Of a stretch of DNA of 64,000 nt, positions 17,755 to 27,494 are shown piece after piece. A program made the translations under genes and the position numbers. The DNA comes from Chitinophagales bacterium. Lineage in GTDB: Bacteria; Bacteroidota; Bacteroidia; Chitinophagales; Chitinophagaceae. The stretch lies in NCBI GenBank assembly GCA_026936105.1, contig JAIXKI010000017.1, positions 1 through 64,000 on the forward strand, written 5' to 3'. Positions within the stretch are counted from its first letter, which is position 1. Every line of letters starts with the position of its first letter. The notes beneath the pieces are model-generated. The model was not told where the DNA came from. It searched no databases and was given only the letters and a program-made list of their open reading frames with translations.

Positions 17755-17812
17755 GTACAGGTCTGTTTTATATGAACGGAGATATCAAATATGGACTTAC
17801 AAAATGCAAGGA

Positions 17813-19507
17813 TCATCTTGCGATCAACTGAGCAGTATATTTGCCGCTTCCGATCTGTATATTCATGAAATAAATTCCTGTTGCATTTTTGGAAAGGTCA
17901 ATGTCCTCATTCAACCGGCCTGATACGTTACCGAAATTCTTTTGATACACTTTTCTTCCGGATGCATCGGTAATAAATATCTGTACAGGTGTACTCTTTT
18001 CAAGTGTGCAGCTCAGCCGGTACTGATGCGCTTCAGGAAGCTGATATACTTTATAGCTGAATTTCTCCCGTGCATTCCGCAACATGATCACATTGCTGTA
18101 AAAATAACTTCCGTCAATATCATAAACCTTCAAGCGGTAATAGGTTGCAGGGATGAACAAATCGCCATCCGTATAGGAATAGGCAACTCTTCCCTGCTGC
18201 TTTGCCATTGCTGCCAGGGTGTTGAAATTTACACCGTCCTCGCTTTTTTCCAGTTCAAATTTTTTCAGATCACCCGCTTCTTCCACCTGCCAGTTCAGTA
18301 CTCCTTCATTTTGATCATTCACCATTCCTGAAAAATTTAATAAACGTACAGGCAGTACTGCCGGGTTGCTGATCGTCCAGGTGATTCTCTCTACATAACC
18401 GGCAGCAGGCAGATACGATCTGGATAGTAAAGTGGCATCGATGACTTCTGCGGTCACTGTATTATTACCAATATTGAACGACGAATAAGGTATGCTCACA
18501 TTATCGCTTGTTGTTTCAAAAGGAGTGGCTGAGCCATTAAGGTACCAGTTGACCGATATGGTGGAAGAGGCTGTGTTCAGCCGGGTCACTGAAAGATCCA
18601 CATTATTCTTATTACTCAGTGTAAAAGAAGTTGCGGAAGGCAAATGATCATCAACCATGTTCACAAGGACATGTATCCGGTCCACAAATCTTTCCGTACA
18701 CACGGAGCAGAAAGGAACACCAAGGAACTGCATTTTGCAATTCTGGTGAGGGTGGAACCAGGTGGCTGCAGTTCCTGTGCTTCCGTAAGGATAAATACCG
18801 ATCCCATTATTTCCATACCAACGAACCCATTTTATAGTGGCCGGATTGCTATTTTGCGTCATGTTCGGTTTTTCAGCCGCATAAGAATCACCTGCCCAAT
18901 ATTCATCGGCAAGGTTAGAAAAAGAATGTCCTATTTCATGAAATGCAACTTCATTGGCGTCCGTATGAATGGAAGAAGTTGCCACAAATCCACCGGAGCC
19001 TCCATAATAAGGAGAATTGACAACAACGAAAGCCTGGTCATAATCAGGCAAATTAGAAGCCAGTACACTTACTATTGCAGACGTATTTACAGGCACCAGC
19101 AGGCGATGAATATTAAAATAATCGAAAGTGCTTCCGAAATAATTATTGGGATTGGCAACAGGCTGACCTCCGGACGAAGATTCATCGGATGCTGTGCCGG
19201 GATGCTTTGCGCCGGATTCAGAAGAAGGTACTCTCACCGCAAAAGAATTAAAGAAATTCTTATACTCTGAAAAAGGACTTTGCGCAAATAACGAATTGTT
19301 GATGCCGGTAGCATTGGAAATATAATTATTCAGTTGTGCGGCCGTGTAACCATCCGAAAGATATACAAGGTTCACCCGGTTGTTTCTGTTTCCGTTTTTC
19401 ATCAGTGTGTCAACAGTGAACACCTGAGCGGATGCGGCATTCACGAGCAGCGTGGATATCAGTACGACTGAAAGCTCAAGAAATCCAGTCTTATAATTTC
19501 GCTTCAT
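17813..19507 (-). CDS. Secreted M64-type metallopeptidase with T9SS type A sorting domain
   Basis: The 564-residue product has a signal peptide (about residues 1-27, ending ASAQ), an IgA-peptidase M64-like catalytic domain and a C-terminal type IX secretion domain. The zinc site reads HEIGHSFSNLADEYW (around residue 190), the HExGH...DEY form of the family. VNLVYLSDGYTA near the N-terminus is also typical. The last 75 residues (QIFITDASGRKVYQKNFG ... GIYFMNIQIGSGKYTAQLI) are a type A sorting signal, so the enzyme is expected on the cell surface or outside. It overlaps the upstream lipoprotein gene by 17 nt. Confidence 0.9.
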   Translation of the reverse strand: MKRNYKTGFLELSVVLISTLLVNAASAQVFTVDTLMKNGNRNNRVNLVYLSDGYTAAQLNNYISNATGINNSLFAQSPFSEYKNFFNSFAVRVPSSESGAKHPGTASDESSSGGQPVANPNNYFGSTFDYFNIHRLLVPVNTSAIVSVLASNLPDYDQAFVVVNSPYYGGSGGFVATSSIHTDANEVAFHEIGHSFSNLADEYWAGDSYAAEKPNMTQNSNPATIKWVRWYGNNGIGIYPYGSTGTAATWFHPHQNCKMQFLGVPFCSVCTERFVDRIHVLVNMVDDHLPSATSFTLSNKNNVDLSVTRLNTASSTISVNWYLNGSATPFETTSDNVSIPYSSFNIGNNTVTAEVIDATLLSRSYLPAAGYVERITWTISNPAVLPVRLLNFSGMVNDQNEGVLNWQVEEAGDLKKFELEKSEDGVNFNTLAAMAKQQGRVAYSYTDGDLFIPATYYRLKVYDIDGSYFYSNVIMLRNAREKFSYKVYQLPEAHQYRLSCTLEKSTPVQIFITDASGRKVYQKNFGNVSGRLNEDIDLSKNATGIYFMNIQIGSGKYTAQLIAR

Positions 19508-20030
19508 ATAATTGTTTTAATTGACCAGATGATAATTTATAGATCGAAAGGTATTTTGTTTCTTTATTCAGATTGAACCTCAGGAACAATTCTCCTTTTT
19601 CCCTTCTTACAATATGCTTAGCCATAGCACCTGTTTTTTCATCGCTGGTCTCAAAGATCTGGTTCAGGGGATCCGGCACACTGTATGATTCGATCACTTT
19701 CCCGTCATCATCTTTTATCACCACATATAAAGATCCCGGCTCGTAACCTTCCGGAAGGAACTGTTTCTTAACCTGCCCCTCTGTATAGCGTGCCGATCTT
19801 TGTTGAAAAAAATACACATCATTCACACTGTCTTTCAACGAAAGTTCAAGGGTAAGAAAAACAATCTTATTGCCGTCATCATTCCTTTCCAGTCGCAGGC
19901 TCTGAAGAGCCTTGTCATCTTTTTTCTTTTTGGATGCGGAATCCATCTTTGCTGACCTGCAACCAGCAAGAACAAAAAGCACTGCCGTTATTATCCAGGC
20001 ATTTTTCTTCGCAACACTTATCACCTTCAT
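19491..20030 (-). CDS. Hypothetical lipoprotein coupled to the M64-type peptidase
   Basis: I chose the ATG at 20030 (MKVISVAKKNAW), giving 179 residues with a signal sequence and lipobox LFVLAGC; the frame is open to 20081. The mature part is basic then beta-rich, with LEL- and YVVIKDDDGK-type strands and no motif I recognise. Its 3' end overlaps the peptidase start by 17 nt, so the two are translationally coupled. A role in anchoring, folding or inhibiting the peptidase is possible but unproven. Confidence 0.72.
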   Translation of the reverse strand: MKVISVAKKNAWIITAVLFVLAGCRSAKMDSASKKKKDDKALQSLRLERNDDGNKIVFLTLELSLKDSVNDVYFFQQRSARYTEGQVKKQFLPEGYEPGSLYVVIKDDDGKVIESYSVPDPLNQIFETSDEKTGAMAKHIVRREKGELFLRFNLNKETKYLSIYKLSSGQLKQLYEAKL

Positions 20031-20356
20031 CGCACTAAAAAGTTTGTTGCCAAAAGTCAGAGGTAAAAATGAGTTGAACAAATATTTATTTTACCGGATA
20101 ACTTAAGCATTGGAGAATAAGGGAAAAATACGATAACACATATCTTAACAGTTTAAAATTCTAAGTTAGCTTCGATGAATCTCCGGCTTTTTCTTCTTTT
20201 TAAATGTACGATCTGAATTTTTATCTCCGGCAATCTCTTAACCTGCATCAATTTCATTTCTTATCATACATCATTTCCCGGTAAAAATCATCAGGGTAGT
20301 TTAGCCTTATCAAATTATTTCCTGCATGGCAGGATCAAGCAATTAAAATAATTTTT

Positions 20357-20911
20357 ATGACAATGACAAAATGGACTATTGACAATGCACATTCGGAAAT
20401 TCATTTTAAAGTTAGGCACATGATGGTGTCCTGGGTCACAGGAAGCTTCGGTGAGTTTAATGCAAAGGTGAAAACTGAAGGAAACGACATCAGCACGGCA
20501 AAGGTGAGGCTGACGGCTGAGATCGGTTCCATCTCCACCAACAATGAACAAAGGGATGCCCACTTAAGGACCGGCGATTTCTTTGATGCAGCCAACCATC
20601 CTCAACTGACCTTTGAAAGTAAAAAGCTCGAAAAGGTGGACGAGGAGAATTACAAAGTATATGGAACGCTCACCATGCGTGGCGTAAGCAAGGACATTGT
20701 ATTGAATGCAGAATTCGGTGGCTTTGCCCTGGACGGCCATGGCAATACAAGAATGGGCATCAGCGTGTCGGGAAAGATCAACCGAAAAGATTTCGGTGTC
20801 AGCTTCAGCATGGTATCGGAAACCGGAGGCATTCTGCTGGGCGAAGAAGTGACCATCAATGCCAACGCACAATTCATCAGGCAGGAAGTGGTTGAAACTG
20901 TTGCCGCATAA
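20357..20911 (+). CDS. YceI family protein
   Basis: The 184-residue product matches the YceI lipocalin-like fold: TKWTIDNAHSEIHFKVRHMMVSWVTGSFGEF at the start (split over residues 4-34), GDFFDAANHPQLTFESKKL, YGTLTMRGVSKDIVLNAEFGG and the RKDFGVSF strand. YceI proteins form a barrel that binds polyisoprenoids. There is no signal peptide, so this copy is probably cytoplasmic. It is monocistronic and ends in a hairpin terminator shared with the convergent porin-like gene. Confidence 0.93.
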   Translation: MTMTKWTIDNAHSEIHFKVRHMMVSWVTGSFGEFNAKVKTEGNDISTAKVRLTAEIGSISTNNEQRDAHLRTGDFFDAANHPQLTFESKKLEKVDEENYKVYGTLTMRGVSKDIVLNAEFGGFALDGHGNTRMGISVSGKINRKDFGVSFSMVSETGGILLGEEVTINANAQFIRQEVVETVAA

Positions 20912-20936
20912 AATCTATCAGAACTCCATAAATGAA

Positions 20937-20964
20937 GAACCGCTCTGAAACTTCGGAGCGGTTC
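20937..20964. terminator. Hairpin terminator between convergent genes
   Basis: Arms GAACCGCTC (20937-20945) and GAGCGGTTC (20956-20964) pair perfectly around a 10-nt loop. It is followed by a T-rich stretch on the + strand and lies between yceI and the DUF6089-like gene. Confidence 0.75.
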
Positions 20965-20986
20965 TTATATAAAGCAATTGATCTTC

Positions 20987-21793
20987 TCAACCTTTTTTCT
21001 TCTTTTCTTTATCACCACTCTTGTTCAGAGGAATACCGAATTTTACACCTCCAATAAAATAAATGTCTTTTACTTTAGGGTTTCCCCGAGGGTGGCCGGC
21101 CACCACGGGATAGCTGGCACGGAAAGCCATTTCCACCGCTTTTGCCCCTTTTTGTGAAAGCAAAGTTTCGCGGTCAATATATCCTCCGCTTACATCATCC
21201 AGGTAATCGGTAAAAGTATAACGGAAACCTAATTCAACACTTACCGTCAGGTCTTCATGCACTTTGGTCTTCCAACCGCCACCGAAAGGCAGGCAAAGTT
21301 GGGTCAACGAATATTTTTTTCTTTTAGGGTATTGAGGTAATCCTTCACCTTCTGTACTTAACGGTTGCAAGTGGACTTTTTTGTGATCATCATCAAAAGC
21401 ATAAGGGTTGAAATGAAAACCACCAATGCCGGCATAAAGATAGGGAAAGGAATAATAGACCTCAGGATCGGCAAGGTTCAGTTCCACGCAAAAATTCGCT
21501 TCAATAACATTGGTCTTGAAACTCAGGTTCCTCTCCCTGAGGTCCCATTGGGGATTGAACTTGTCGTTTGCCGAAAGCATGGCCCATGCCAGCCCGAAAC
21601 GGAAGTTCAGAAAATCACCTGTGTTATATTTTAAATTGGCGCTCAGAGAAGGACGGGTGTTTTGCAAGACCAAAGGCCTTTGGGTCAGATCCCCGTTATA
21701 CAACGCAATGCCGGGCATTATCTCAGCCACCCAGCCACTTTGGCCATAGCAGGCGCCGGTGATAAATAACAGTCCTAAAAGAAAACCTCTCAT
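20987..21793 (-). CDS. DUF6089-like outer-membrane beta-barrel protein
   Basis: The 268-residue product starts with a signal peptide (MRGFLLGLLFITGACYGQ) and then has repeated amphipathic beta-strands ending in aromatic residues, for example VAEIMPGIALYNGDLTQ, LNFRFGLAWAMLSAND, YLYAGIGGFHFNPYAF and VSVELGFRYTFTDYLDDVSGGY. These are the hallmarks of the Bacteroidota DUF6089 family of small outer-membrane barrels. The Lys-rich C-terminal tail (DKEKKKKG) is unusual for a barrel, which normally ends in an aromatic residue. Function unknown. Confidence 0.85.
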   Translation of the reverse strand: MRGFLLGLLFITGACYGQSGWVAEIMPGIALYNGDLTQRPLVLQNTRPSLSANLKYNTGDFLNFRFGLAWAMLSANDKFNPQWDLRERNLSFKTNVIEANFCVELNLADPEVYYSFPYLYAGIGGFHFNPYAFDDDHKKVHLQPLSTEGEGLPQYPKRKKYSLTQLCLPFGGGWKTKVHEDLTVSVELGFRYTFTDYLDDVSGGYIDRETLLSQKGAKAVEMAFRASYPVVAGHPRGNPKVKDIYFIGGVKFGIPLNKSGDKEKKKKG

Positions 21794-22038
21794 TTATTCT
21801 TTTGTTTAGGTCACAACAAAAACTATCTACGCGGCATTTCATGAGGACAAAAAGGAAAGTTTGAGGTAGGAATATCAGGAATATCGGGCGGTAAATATAA
21901 CTATTTTCCCTTAAAAATGAAGGCTTTAATCCAGTATTTTCCAAGACGCCTGATATTCGGCAAGATCACTTTCCTACATGACTGTCATCAGGTTATAACA
22001 AGTATGGTAAGGTTAATTTTGCAAATAAATAAATACTC

Positions 22039-22518
22039 ATGGAAGCACACTATTACAATGTGGACATCAACTGGAGCCGTGACCGAAAAGGGATCATGTG
22101 CTCGCCCGAATTGAATGCTGCTACACCCGGCGTAAACAACTGTATTGAAGTGGCCACCCCGCCGCAGTTTCCCAAAGGAATGCCGGGGTTATGGTCTCCG
22201 GAACATCTGTTCACTGCAGCAGTAAGCAGTTGTCTGATGACGACCTTCCTGGCCATTGCAGAAAATTCAAAACTTGAATTCACTTCTTTTCATTGCGGTT
22301 CAAAAGGAAAACTGGATCAGGTGGATGGGAAATATATTATGAGCGAAGTGATCCTGGAACCTCATGTCATTATCGTTCATGAAAAAGACAGAGAAAGGGC
22401 AGAAAGAGTTTTACAAAAATCAGAAGCTGCCTGTCTTATTTCTAATTCCATAAAATCAAAAGTTACCATGAATCCGGTCATTGAAGTTGCTTCTTCTACA
22501 CCGGCCGGCATGAACTGA
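22039..22518 (+). CDS. OsmC family protein
   Basis: The 159-residue product is an OsmC/Ohr-type peroxidase-like protein, a family that reduces organic hydroperoxides using two cysteines. Both are present: Cys65 in AAVSSCLMTTF and the second in the SEAACLISNSI helix (about residue 131). The N-terminal PEHLFTAAV motif is diagnostic. A TAATTTTG element at 22014-22021 fits a -7 promoter box, though without a clear -33 partner. It is monocistronic. Confidence 0.92.
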   Translation: MEAHYYNVDINWSRDRKGIMCSPELNAATPGVNNCIEVATPPQFPKGMPGLWSPEHLFTAAVSSCLMTTFLAIAENSKLEFTSFHCGSKGKLDQVDGKYIMSEVILEPHVIIVHEKDRERAERVLQKSEAACLISNSIKSKVTMNPVIEVASSTPAGMN

Positions 22519-22603
22519 TCATTGATCGGGAACATATCAGGATAATTAACATTTCTTCCGTTGATTCTTTTATGTGAAATTTGTGATCACTAAATCAGGT
22601 TTC

Positions 22604-23413
22604 ATGCTCATTCATCGAATCAATAAATCAGTGAGGATAGTTTTCATTGCCGTTGCCCTTTTATTTCCAACCTACAGTTTTTGCTGGGGTGTAATCGGCC
22701 ACAGGGTGGTGGCACAGATCGCACAGGACCACCTGACCAGAAAAGCGAAAAAGGAATTAAAGACATTATTGGGAAGACAAAAACTGGCCGAATGGGCCAA
22801 CTGGCCTGATTTCATCAAGTCCGACACCACCGAAACCTGGAAGCATACTTCCAAATGGCATTATGTGAACCTGCCCGGAAATCTCAGCAAGGAAGAATTC
22901 ATTACTGAGCTTAAAAAATTACCGGGAGAAAATCTATACACCCAGATACTGGAAATGAAAAAGCAGGTGGCCGATCATTCTTTGACACTTGAACAAAGGA
23001 AGACCGCACTGATATTCCTGGTTCATCTTATAGGAGATCTTCATCAGCCCCTGCATGTAGGCCGTGAAGAAGATCTTGGAGGCAATAAGATCAAAGTGAC
23101 CTGGTTCGATAAGCCTGCCAATCTTCACTCGGTATGGGATGATCTGCTGGTCAACTTTCAACAGTACAGTTATACCGAATACAGCACCATTCTTGACATA
23201 ACCGGAAAAGAGCAAACCAAAGAATGGCAGGACTCCCCTCTCGAAGACTGGTTCTATGATTCTTACCTGCTGGCCAATAAAATTTATGCATTGACACCCG
23301 ATGGTGCAAAACTGAGCTACCGTTATAATTATATTTTCAAAGACGACCTGGATCACCAACTGGTGAAAGGCGGCTTGCGCCTCGCTCATGTGCTGAATGA
23401 AGTATTAAAATAA
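22604..23413 (+). CDS. S1/P1-type nuclease
   Basis: The product is 269 residues from the ATG at 22604; a GTG at 22574 is the only upstream alternative. A signal peptide ends at FCWGVIGHR, so the mature protein would begin with Trp, whose amino group ligates zinc in this family. Other zinc ligands appear in THTSKWHYVNLP-type sequence, HLIGDLHQPLHVG (HxxxDxHQPLH) and NLHSVWDDLL. S1/P1 nucleases degrade single-stranded DNA and RNA outside the cytoplasm, serving phosphate or nucleoside scavenging. It stands alone. Confidence 0.94.
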   Translation: MLIHRINKSVRIVFIAVALLFPTYSFCWGVIGHRVVAQIAQDHLTRKAKKELKTLLGRQKLAEWANWPDFIKSDTTETWKHTSKWHYVNLPGNLSKEEFITELKKLPGENLYTQILEMKKQVADHSLTLEQRKTALIFLVHLIGDLHQPLHVGREEDLGGNKIKVTWFDKPANLHSVWDDLLVNFQQYSYTEYSTILDITGKEQTKEWQDSPLEDWFYDSYLLANKIYALTPDGAKLSYRYNYIFKDDLDHQLVKGGLRLAHVLNEVLK

Positions 23414-23546
23414 TTCTCAATAAAATTATTCATTTAAAAAGATCCGGGAGCGTTTGTCAATTTCCCCTGCCTTCCATATTGAAGGGTGAAGCTGTTGTAT
23501 TTTATTCCAATCCTTCTTCTTACTTTTAAGAACTAAATATTTTTAT

Positions 23547-24056
23547 ATGATAACTTCATTCGTAAAAAGATCGATCGCACTGATCGCAGTTCCTGCAATA
23601 CTTCTCTCGTTCACTTTCATTGGCGCTAAAACAAATTTTTCCGGCGACTGGAAATTAAATGAAGGCAAAAGCGACTTCGGACAGAGAGGCGCAAGATTTG
23701 CCACCAAAGAATTAAAAGTGGATCAGAAAGATGATGCCATCACCATCACAAGGACAACTCCTTCATTCCAGGGCGGAGAGGACATGACCAACACCGAGAC
23801 CTACACTTTCGATGGCAAAGAAGTGGAAGGAAAAGGATTCGGAAACTCAGTCAGGAAATCATCTTTGAAATGGTCAGGTGATGAAAGTTTCACCATCAGT
23901 TCAACAACCTCCATGGAAAGAAACGGTGAAAGCATGGAATTCCATTCGTCTGAGAGCTGGAGCCTCGGCGATGGCGGCAAGACACTTACTGTCAACACCA
24001 CGTCAACAACGCCCCGGGGAGAAAATACAACCAAGGCGGTGTACGACAAACAATGA
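23547..24056 (+). CDS. Secreted hypothetical beta-rich protein
   Basis: The 169-residue product has a signal peptide (about residues 8-28, LIAVPAILLSFTFIGA) followed by a beta-rich domain that opens FSGDWKLNEGKSDFG. The strand pattern (KELKVDQKDDAITITRTT, TETYTFDGKEVEG, SLKWSGDESFTISST, LTVNTTSTT) resembles small lipocalin-like proteins that measure or bind a hydrophobic ligand. I know of no assigned function. A strong hairpin terminator follows 37 nt after the stop. Confidence 0.72.
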   Translation: MITSFVKRSIALIAVPAILLSFTFIGAKTNFSGDWKLNEGKSDFGQRGARFATKELKVDQKDDAITITRTTPSFQGGEDMTNTETYTFDGKEVEGKGFGNSVRKSSLKWSGDESFTISSTTSMERNGESMEFHSSESWSLGDGGKTLTVNTTSTTPRGENTTKAVYDKQ

Positions 24057-24093
24057 TCTGAAAAAGATCACATCTCTTTTCAAAAAAAAAATG

Positions 24094-24126
24094 AAAACCT
24101 CCTCGAAAATCGCAGGAGGTTTTTTC
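24094..24126 (+). terminator. Intrinsic terminator
   Basis: Arms AACCTCCT (24096-24103) and AGGAGGTT (24114-24121) with a 10-nt loop and a run of six T at 24120-24125. It ends the gene at 23547 and could also serve the convergent gene. Confidence 0.8.
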
Positions 24127-24144
24127 ATGCAATACCAAAACCAC

Positions 24145-25986
24145 TCACCATCCTATTCCGTAATCTTCTCCATGATTGCTGGAACCTCCCCAAAATGAGC
24201 CATGCTTCCAGTCAAAATAAATAGCATTGAGCGGCCCGGAAGTTCTTTGCCCGAAATTCAGTTTGTATCCCATCTGCCTTAATTCTTTTCTGGTCCAGTC
24301 AGGTGTGTTGTTGTTTATAAGAAGAGATCCCGGCTTGGGTTTACGGTCATCAATTTTTGTTCCTCCCAAAGAAAGCCATAGCTGGTCTGTATTTACATTC
24401 GGGGCTTCCACGGCCTCCTGAACTGTCATGCCGAATTCCACCATGTTCAGAAAACATTGCAGTGAATTCTGATCCTGAGTATCTCCTCCCTGCACTGCCC
24501 ATGCAAGAAAAGGTTTGCCGTCTTTCAGGGCAAGCGATGGTGTCAATGTAACACGCGGCCTTTTCCCCGGCTCCACAACATTGAACGGATTGTACGATGA
24601 ATCCAGAACAAAGCTTTGCATGCGCTGGCTCATTCCCACACCAGTATGACCTGCAATGCAGGCTGGCACCCATCCCCCGCTTGGAGTTACCGAAACGACC
24701 CAGCCATCCTTATCTGCTGCTTCGATGGAAGTGGTGCCACGAAGCAGCCTGTCGAGATAGTTCTCATCAACAGGAGAATTATTGAAAGAGAATCCTCTCT
24801 CTTTGAAGAATTTTTCAAAAGGATTTTTCTTTCCTTCGAACGGATAAGGATCTCCCGGTCCCGGATCAGGATTATTTTTTTGAGGATCTATCAACCCTGC
24901 CCTTTCTTTCGCATATTCTTTTGACAGCAAGCCTTTCATCGGCTGGTCTTTAGAAAAAGAAGGATCACCATAATAAAAATCCCTGTCAGCAAAAGCCAGT
25001 TGCATTGCCTGGGTTATGGTATTGATATATCTTGAAGAATTAAAGCCCATGCTTTTCAGGTCAAAATTCTCCAGTATGTTCAATGCCTGCAACATCATTG
25101 GCCCCTGCGACCATTGTTGTAATTTGTACACTTCTATTCCCTTGTAAGTTGTCATGAAAGGTTCTTCGATCTTTACCTTCCAGCTGGCAAGGTCATCCAT
25201 CGTGATGAGTCCTCCCTGCTCTTTGCAACCTCTCACAAACTCCTGTGCAATATCTCCTTTATAAAAACGGTCATACGCTGCATAGATCGCATCCTTGCGG
25301 CTCTTCCCTTTTTTCAAAGCATCCTGTTCTGCTTCCACCATTTTCCGGAGTGTTTCCAGCAGGTCTTTCTGCACAAATATCTCACCTGCTTCAGGCGCTT
25401 CCCATTCCCGGCCGGGATGAGTAAGAAAAACATTTTTGGAATAAGGCCATTCTTTGATGCGGTTCTTTTCCTTTTCAATACTTGCTGCTGTTTGTGCTTC
25501 CATCGGATAGCCTGCTGCCATCTGCATGGCAGGTTCCAGCACATCTTTCAGGCTCATCGTTCCGTATTCTGCCAGCATCACACAAAGTCCGCCGGGAGTG
25601 CCGGGAGTTACCGCTGCCAGCGGGCCATATTCAGGAGGAAAACTATACCCCTTGTTTTTAAAAAATTTTGCCGTGGCACCTGTAGGCGCTACTCCCAGCG
25701 CATTGATGGCAATCACTTTTCCGGTCTTAGGATTATAGATCAGTGCCTGTGTTTCTCCGCCCCAGCTCAAAACATCCCACATGGTACATCCTGCTGCAAG
25801 CATGGCGCAGGCCGCATCAATGGCATTGCCTCCTTTTTGAAAGATCATGGCTCCTGCTTCCGCAGACAAAGGTTTTCCGGTAATAGCCATCCAGTTTTTA
25901 CCATGCAAGGGTGGCTTTTGAGTTTGCTGTGCTCCGGTGGTTATGACCAATAATGAAAAAATGATGGTTGCGAAGACCCTTCTCAT
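24145..25986 (-). CDS. Gamma-glutamyltransferase family protein
   Basis: The 613-residue precursor has a signal peptide (about residues 1-19) and the Ntn-hydrolase layout of gamma-glutamyltransferases. Family stretches are MAITGKPLSAEAGAMIFQKGGNAIDAACAM, AVTPGTPGGLCVMLAEYG and IEVYKLQQWSQGPMMLQALNIL (each spread over a larger block). The autoprocessing site should be the Thr pair in RGTTSIEAADKDG; the common TTH is TTS here, so substrate preference may differ from glutathione hydrolases. It is expected in the periplasm and is monocistronic. Confidence 0.88.
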   Translation of the reverse strand: MRRVFATIIFSLLVITTGAQQTQKPPLHGKNWMAITGKPLSAEAGAMIFQKGGNAIDAACAMLAAGCTMWDVLSWGGETQALIYNPKTGKVIAINALGVAPTGATAKFFKNKGYSFPPEYGPLAAVTPGTPGGLCVMLAEYGTMSLKDVLEPAMQMAAGYPMEAQTAASIEKEKNRIKEWPYSKNVFLTHPGREWEAPEAGEIFVQKDLLETLRKMVEAEQDALKKGKSRKDAIYAAYDRFYKGDIAQEFVRGCKEQGGLITMDDLASWKVKIEEPFMTTYKGIEVYKLQQWSQGPMMLQALNILENFDLKSMGFNSSRYINTITQAMQLAFADRDFYYGDPSFSKDQPMKGLLSKEYAKERAGLIDPQKNNPDPGPGDPYPFEGKKNPFEKFFKERGFSFNNSPVDENYLDRLLRGTTSIEAADKDGWVVSVTPSGGWVPACIAGHTGVGMSQRMQSFVLDSSYNPFNVVEPGKRPRVTLTPSLALKDGKPFLAWAVQGGDTQDQNSLQCFLNMVEFGMTVQEAVEAPNVNTDQLWLSLGGTKIDDRKPKPGSLLINNNTPDWTRKELRQMGYKLNFGQRTSGPLNAIYFDWKHGSFWGGSSNHGEDYGIGW

Positions 25987-26211
25987 AACAGTTAATTTAA
26001 CTTCTAAAGTTAATAGGAAAGATCAAGAATAATTACATAGGTAAAGAAAGTGAAATACGATGAAGAACGGAAGCTTCCACAATGACTGCCGGATGAAGAA
26101 TGAATTAGAAAAAATACTGCGGATGATAAATGCGATAATACTTAAAATCAACTGTCCGGGTTATAAAAAAGGATAGAGCTCTTTTTGAATTTTATCCGGA
26201 CCCTGCTGCAA

Positions 26212-26712
26212 TCAGTTATCAGGTAACAGTGTTTTTGATTCTTTGATCATGCAGGCCGTTAGGTCCATAAGTAATTGCTGCTGTTGCGGATTCAGTATCA
26301 CATTGGTGACGGCATTGTTGGTTCCTGAAAATTTGAGTGATACCACTTTTTTTGTAGAAAGATTCAGCAATTGCGTGGGAGTAGTCTGGCCATTCCTGAA
26401 AGTGAAATGAAAATATCCTTCACAGTTCACCGTGCCGCTGTTCTTCAGCGTGGTCCTCAATCTGCCGCCTTCAAAATTGATGACCACCAGCGATGAATAA
26501 TCAAAACACTTGCCTGTGTTGTCCACCGTAAAAAAGAAGTCAATGTTCTTGCTGTCTGCATCAATGGACAGAGTGGCAACCTGCAGATTGAAAAAACCCG
26601 TTGATATCCTGGGCACATTAGTGACAGGATCATTGTCTTTCTGAAGAGTGCAATCCTGTGAGAAAGCAGGAACGGAAAAGATCACGGCAAACAGTAATAA
26701 AATTCTTTTCAT
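26212..26712 (-). CDS. Secreted hypothetical protein
   Basis: I chose the ATG at 26712 (MKRILLLFAVIF), giving 166 residues with a signal peptide ending AFSQ. The mature part has several cysteines (after the signal sequence, in TGKCFDYSS, NCEGYF and LTACMIKE) that could form disulfides, and a beta-rich pattern. I do not recognise the family. It lies 36 nt downstream of the thioredoxin-like gene on the same strand, so a shared transcript is likely and the thioredoxin could act on its disulfides. Confidence 0.7.
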   Translation of the reverse strand: MKRILLLFAVIFSVPAFSQDCTLQKDNDPVTNVPRISTGFFNLQVATLSIDADSKNIDFFFTVDNTGKCFDYSSLVVINFEGGRLRTTLKNSGTVNCEGYFHFTFRNGQTTPTQLLNLSTKKVVSLKFSGTNNAVTNVILNPQQQQLLMDLTACMIKESKTLLPDN

Positions 26713-26748
26713 GATACAGATCATTTATTCAAAACCCTGCAATTAAAA

Positions 26749-27303
26749 TCAGTTGGCATTTTCTCTGAATCGTTTTGCAACTACAGCTTCATCCTCTGCA
26801 GATAGTTTTGAAGTTTGTTTCAACACTTCTATAAAATAGGTAACTTCTTTTTCAGTTGCCGGGCATCCTGAATTTTCACCCGGTTTGCTGTTCACATTGC
26901 CATCTTCCCTGAACCGGGAATCCGCAAGCAGGTTTCCTTTGGCATCAAAAATGATCCAGTAAGGGATTCCTTCACCATCGCCTCCGTATTTCTTTCTGAA
27001 TTCATTGGCGCCGGGGTTCTCTAGGTTCTTTTTATCCTTCGTTTCATCCACCGTCAAATGGCGGATCACATAATTATCATCAAAATATTTTTTACAGACA
27101 GCGTCGTTCATACTGCTGTCCATCCTATGGCACCAGCCGCACCATGATGCATGAAAGATCACAAACACATTCTTGTTTTCTTTCGATGCCAGCTGAAATG
27201 CGTTCTCCATCACTTCCTGTGCAGAGGGAGGCGCCATCTGTGCCTGTATAGCAAAAGGCAAAGCCGAAAGAAGGATCAGGCTATTTAAAATTCTTTGAAA
27301 CAT
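26749..27303 (-). CDS. Periplasmic thioredoxin-like protein
   Basis: From the ATG at 27303 the product is 184 residues with a signal peptide ending AIQAQ. The thioredoxin fold shows VFVIFHASWCGWCHRMDSSM, with a CGWC active site instead of CGPC, and the cis-Pro loop GIPYWIIFDAKG. The CxWC form with HRM following is typical of the thioredoxin_7/DUF255-like branch. It probably reduces or isomerises disulfides in the periplasm. It heads a two-gene unit with the cysteine-containing secreted protein. Confidence 0.85.
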   Translation of the reverse strand: MFQRILNSLILLSALPFAIQAQMAPPSAQEVMENAFQLASKENKNVFVIFHASWCGWCHRMDSSMNDAVCKKYFDDNYVIRHLTVDETKDKKNLENPGANEFRKKYGGDGEGIPYWIIFDAKGNLLADSRFREDGNVNSKPGENSGCPATEKEVTYFIEVLKQTSKLSAEDEAVVAKRFRENAN

Positions 27304-27494
27304 AGATCTGATTTGCAAGTAAAATTAAACAAACTAGCCGTACGATCTTTTTCTCCGGAAATATTTGAATTTATTTAGCATTATCTAAAATAAAGTCTTG
27401 CCTTTGAGCAAAACTATTCCAATAAAGGCGGATGCTTTTTTCTCTTTTAAACAATACTGATTCATTCGCTATTTTTGAACAAATCAGACAGCAT

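Noticed and set aside
18644-19270. 208-codon plus-strand frame
   Set aside because: Antisense to the M64-type peptidase, whose zinc motif and sorting domain are clear.
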